This document shows positions 13,242 to 15,260 of a stretch of 15,260 bases of DNA, in pieces (within the stretch, counting starts at the first letter, position 1; each line of letters starts with the position of its first letter). The notes under the pieces were generated by a model. It saw only the letters and a program-made list of their open reading frames with translations, searched no databases and was not told where the DNA came from. Origin of the DNA: Clostridia bacterium (GTDB taxonomy: Bacteria; Bacillota; Sulfobacillia; SLMV01). A program made the position numbers and the translations under genes. The stretch is taken from positions 1 through 15,260 of the forward strand of contig PWGR01000110.1 of assembly GCA_003554565.1 (NCBI GenBank). The letters run 5' to 3'.

Positions 13242-13784
13242 TCACTCACTTTTCCTCTGGGCATCTTCTTCTATCTCCGGCACAATCCGCACCGGCACCT
13301 GCCACCAGCCCGGCAGATCCACGGCAAATTCCATCAGCGATGAATTCTGCATCACGTCCATCAGACCTTCCTCGGTTCTTTCAGTCAGCTGCACTACGAG
13401 GTCCTCCCATTCGAGATTGTCGACCCAGGATTCCATTTCTTCCGCCAGACTCTGGCGGAGCTCTTCTTCCAGGCGATCAATCACGGCATCGGGAAGGGGG
13501 ACCTCCACGTCATAGATTTTCAACGTCAGCTGGTCGAAAGACCCGGCGACCTCCGACGCCACCTGAGATGGCAGGTCCCGCCGCACAGATCGAACGAGGA
13601 TTTCGATCTCTGACCCGGCCTCCTCGGCCACCACTCCCTCCAACTTCTCCGCAACAGGAGCGGGGTCAAGCTGCACAGTAAGGCCATCGTTGGTCACGCC
13701 GTGCAGCACCAAAAAGAGAGCGCCGGCAAAGACCAACAGGGCGGTGAAAAAACCCATTGCGAATGATCCAGGCGACCACCTCAC
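13242..13784 (-). CDS. Single-pass membrane protein in the SwrB position
   Basis: I do not recognise the family. From the GTG at 13784 it has 180 residues: a short N-terminus with Arg (V-R-W-S-P), one hydrophobic segment (about 7-28), then a long polar, strongly acidic part with likely helices and an L-P-x-W-W-x-V-P-V-R motif near the end. By the positive-inside rule the body should lie outside the membrane. GGAGGG lies about 7 bases before this GTG; an ATG five codons upstream (13799) is an alternative with a poorer site, and the frame is open to 13868. It lies between fliA and rpsB, where Bacillus has swrB (ylxL), another small single-helix protein acting on flagellar assembly. No residue-level match to SwrB is apparent, so a motility role rests on position only. 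Confidence 0.75.
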   Translation of the reverse strand: MRWSPGSFAMGFFTALLVFAGALFLVLHGVTNDGLTVQLDPAPVAEKLEGVVAEEAGSEIEILVRSVRRDLPSQVASEVAGSFDQLTLKIYDVEVPLPDAVIDRLEEELRQSLAEEMESWVDNLEWEDLVVQLTERTEEGLMDVMQNSSLMEFAVDLPGWWQVPVRIVPEIEEDAQRKSE

Positions 13785-13801
13785 AGACGAGCCCTCCATC
13801 C

Positions 13802-13814
13802 ATCCTCTATTATA
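13802..13814 (-). promoter_or_regulatory. Consensus -10 element upstream of the membrane protein gene
   Basis: A perfect TATAAT lies at 13814-13809 on the minus strand, ahead of the ribosome binding site of the membrane-protein gene. The -35 region at 17 bases (CGCATT) is poor and there is no TG extension. If it is used, transcription would start near 13802, leaving a leader of about 18 bases. It may be chance. Confidence 0.3.
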
Positions 13815-13881
13815 CGGAGATATTCCGGATGAATGCGGACCCGAGCGGGGTGATGGGCGGACGGACACTCCGCGTCATCTG

Positions 13882-14682
13882 TCACGGACCAGCTTCAAAC
13901 AAATACTCCTGCTGCTGAAGGTAACCGCGCAGGGAGGTTACCGCCTTGGTGTGGATCTGCGATATTCTCGAGGGCGAAAGATCCATCACCCTGGCTATTT
14001 CCGTCAGGGTGAGTCCCTCGAAGTAGTACAGGGTCACCACCAGCCGCTTTTGTTCAGATAGCTCCTCTATCGCCCGGGCGAGAGAATCCCGCTGCGCCTT
14101 CCACGTCGCAGCCTCGAAGGGATCTACCGCCTCCTGATCAGGCACCGAATTCAGCAGCGTATCCACGCCCAGCGGGTCCTCGGAGGACCGGCTCTCATCC
14201 AGATAGGCCAGGGAAGACTGCGATATCTGATGCAGGTGGTCGTGCAGTTTCTCCAGGGGAATACCCAGATAACTGGCCACCTCCTCTTCCGTCGCCGGCC
14301 GTCCGAGGCTCGCCCTCAGATGTTGGTGTGCATTCTCTATATCGCGACTCTTGCGCCGGACCGATGCCGGCACCCAGTCCATGTTCCGGACGCCGTCCAG
14401 TATTGCACCACGAATGCGGGTGACGGCATACGTTTCGAACTTGATCTCCCTCTCTATGTTGAATTTCTCCAGCGCATCGATGAGACCGAACACCCCGTAG
14501 GTCTCCAGGTCGGATGCCTGTATTTCCGTCGGCATACCCATAGCCATCTGACCGGCTGTGTGGCGCACGAGCTCGAGGTACTCCAGTATCAGCTGCTCGC
14601 GCGCATCATCATCTCCCTCCTCTTTATACCTGCGCCATAGCTCTGCTCGATCTCCCAGGTGCCGCAGTTGATTTTCACTCAC
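13882..14682 (-). CDS. fliA: Flagellar RNA polymerase sigma factor FliA (sigma-28/SigD)
   Basis: Alternative sigma factor of the FliA/WhiG group that directs transcription of late flagellar, chemotaxis and often autolysin genes. Seen, in order: region 2 with Y-L-E-L-V-R-H-T-A and D-L-E-T-Y-G-V-F-G-L-I-D-A-L-E-K-F and the -10-binding F-E-T-Y-A-V-T-R-I-R-G-A-I-L-D; region 3 with R-P-A-T-E-E-E-V-A-S-Y-L-G; and region 4.2 with the helix-turn-helix L-T-L-T-E-I-A-R-V-M-D-L-S-P-S-R-I-S-Q-I. Length is 266 residues. The GTG at 14682 is chosen because GGGGGAG sits about 7 bases upstream; the frame is open 29 codons further, but that part lies inside the PilZ gene. It starts 13 bases after the PilZ gene's stop. 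Confidence 0.95.
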   Translation of the reverse strand: MSENQLRHLGDRAELWRRYKEEGDDDAREQLILEYLELVRHTAGQMAMGMPTEIQASDLETYGVFGLIDALEKFNIEREIKFETYAVTRIRGAILDGVRNMDWVPASVRRKSRDIENAHQHLRASLGRPATEEEVASYLGIPLEKLHDHLHQISQSSLAYLDESRSSEDPLGVDTLLNSVPDQEAVDPFEAATWKAQRDSLARAIEELSEQKRLVVTLYYFEGLTLTEIARVMDLSPSRISQIHTKAVTSLRGYLQQQEYLFEAGP

Positions 14683-14695
14683 TGATTTCTCCCCC

Positions 14696-15260
14696 TCACA
14701 GCAGTCCGAGACGCCGCATCTTGAGCTGTTCATTAAAGATAAAGGCCTGTATTCTGTCCTGATCAGCATCAGAGATCTGCGTGAAATTGACCGCCCATAC
14801 AGCCAGATCTTCCCTGCGGCTGTGTCGCGAGCGAACTATCTTGCCCTCACAGGCGATGACCTCCTCACCTGTCAGGTACAACGCAAATTCGTACTGCTTG
14901 CCGGGACGCAGCCGGCGAGAGCTCTTACAGAGCATCCCACCACAGCTGATATTGACGGTGGTGGCCTCGCCCTGCCCTGTGTCGCTGCAGGCCGCTGCAG
15001 GGTCACACCAGGTTACTTCCAGGCTGCACCGCCACCGCACATGGCTCCTGCGCTGCACCCGGGTAAACTCGCCGGGCGGGCTAATTTCCACCATCGGAAT
15101 GCGCCGACGACGCAACACCTGCAGCACTTCACATTCGGCGCGATACAGCGCATCATCCTCAGCCACGTACACTGCTGCCCCGGCTCCCGGGGAAAAGTAC
15201 AGAAGCACACCCCGGCTGGACGGCACGGGAAGGCGCACGCGGTCTTCGCCTATCGATTCA
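14696..15260 (-). CDS. PilZ-domain flagellar brake protein, YcgR type (partial at 5' end)
   Basis: Probable c-di-GMP receptor that slows or modulates the flagellar motor. The frame is open to the window edge and reads E-S-I-G-E-D-R-V before the first possible GTG (15238), so the true start probably lies outside. Counting from that GTG, residues about 1-55 resemble the YcgR N-terminal (PilZN) domain, and about 60-175 are the PilZ domain with R64-S-H-V-R68 (RxxxR) and N96-I-S-C-G-G101 ([D/N]xSxxG), the two c-di-GMP-binding motifs, both intact. fliA follows 13 bases downstream. In Clostridia ycgR-like genes often lie near the end of the flagellar/chemotaxis cluster, which supports the motility role. 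Confidence 0.85.
   Translation of the reverse strand, partial: ESIGEDRVRLPVPSSRGVLLYFSPGAGAAVYVAEDDALYRAECEVLQVLRRRRIPMVEISPPGEFTRVQRRSHVRWRCSLEVTWCDPAAACSDTGQGEATTVNISCGGMLCKSSRRLRPGKQYEFALYLTGEEVIACEGKIVRSRHSRREDLAVWAVNFTQISDADQDRIQAFIFNEQLKMRRLGLL

Noticed and set aside
13160..13681. 173-codon plus-strand frame rich in Pro, Arg and Ser
   Set aside because: Composition is typical of an antisense shadow of an acidic, Leu-rich protein on the other strand.

Overview
The window reads as part of a chromosome from a flagellated, Gram-positive-type bacterium, most likely a GC-rich Clostridia-like member of the Bacillota (Firmicutes). The main reason is synteny. A sigma-28 gene (fliA/sigD), then a small membrane protein, then rpsB-tsf-pyrH-frr-uppS-cdsA-dxr-rseP is the order known from Bacillus and Clostridia. 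Strong GGAGG-type ribosome binding sites and frequent GTG/TTG starts fit this. Every convincing gene is on the minus strand, so the window is transcribed from high to low coordinates. No rRNA, tRNA, insertion sequence or CRISPR array was seen.

Region A (15260 to about 13240) is the end of a motility cluster: a c-di-GMP-binding PilZ/YcgR-type protein (cut by the window edge), the flagellar sigma factor FliA, and a single-pass membrane protein in the position SwrB holds in Bacillus. Region B (13241 to 12844) is a roughly 400-bp gap with a hairpin and a good sigma-A promoter for rpsB. Region C (12843 to 4801) is a tightly packed housekeeping run. rpsB, tsf and frr serve translation; pyrH makes UDP; uppS makes the undecaprenyl carrier lipid; cdsA makes CDP-diacylglycerol; dxr and ispG belong to the MEP isoprenoid pathway that feeds UppS; rseP is a site-2 protease. 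An unannotated 94-codon frame fills the space between frr and uppS and overlaps both. Region D (4743 to 2925) is surE flanked by two four-helix membrane proteins of equal length, one of TIGR04086/YrzE type. In Bacillus proS-polC follows rseP, so the conserved order breaks here.

Region E (2924 to 2430) is a non-coding gap of about 500 bp with several hairpins, which probably separates transcription units. Region F (2429 to 1) is the unusual part. One reading frame joins a complete cyanophycinase (peptidase family S51) to a HcnA/SoxA-type [2Fe-2S] domain. It is followed, with overlap, by a HcnB-type FAD/NAD(P) oxidoreductase, then, again with overlap, by the start of a third gene whose first residues recall small ferredoxin-like proteins of clostridial amino-acid dehydrogenase operons. 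A strong ribosome binding site and an in-frame GTG lie exactly at the domain junction. The [2Fe-2S] protein may therefore also be made alone, or the joined frame may be a recent (or artefactual) fusion of two coupled genes. The operon suggests a link between hydrolysis of a cyanophycin-like Asp/Arg polymer or isopeptide and flavin/iron-sulphur oxidation of an amino acid. That link is inference.
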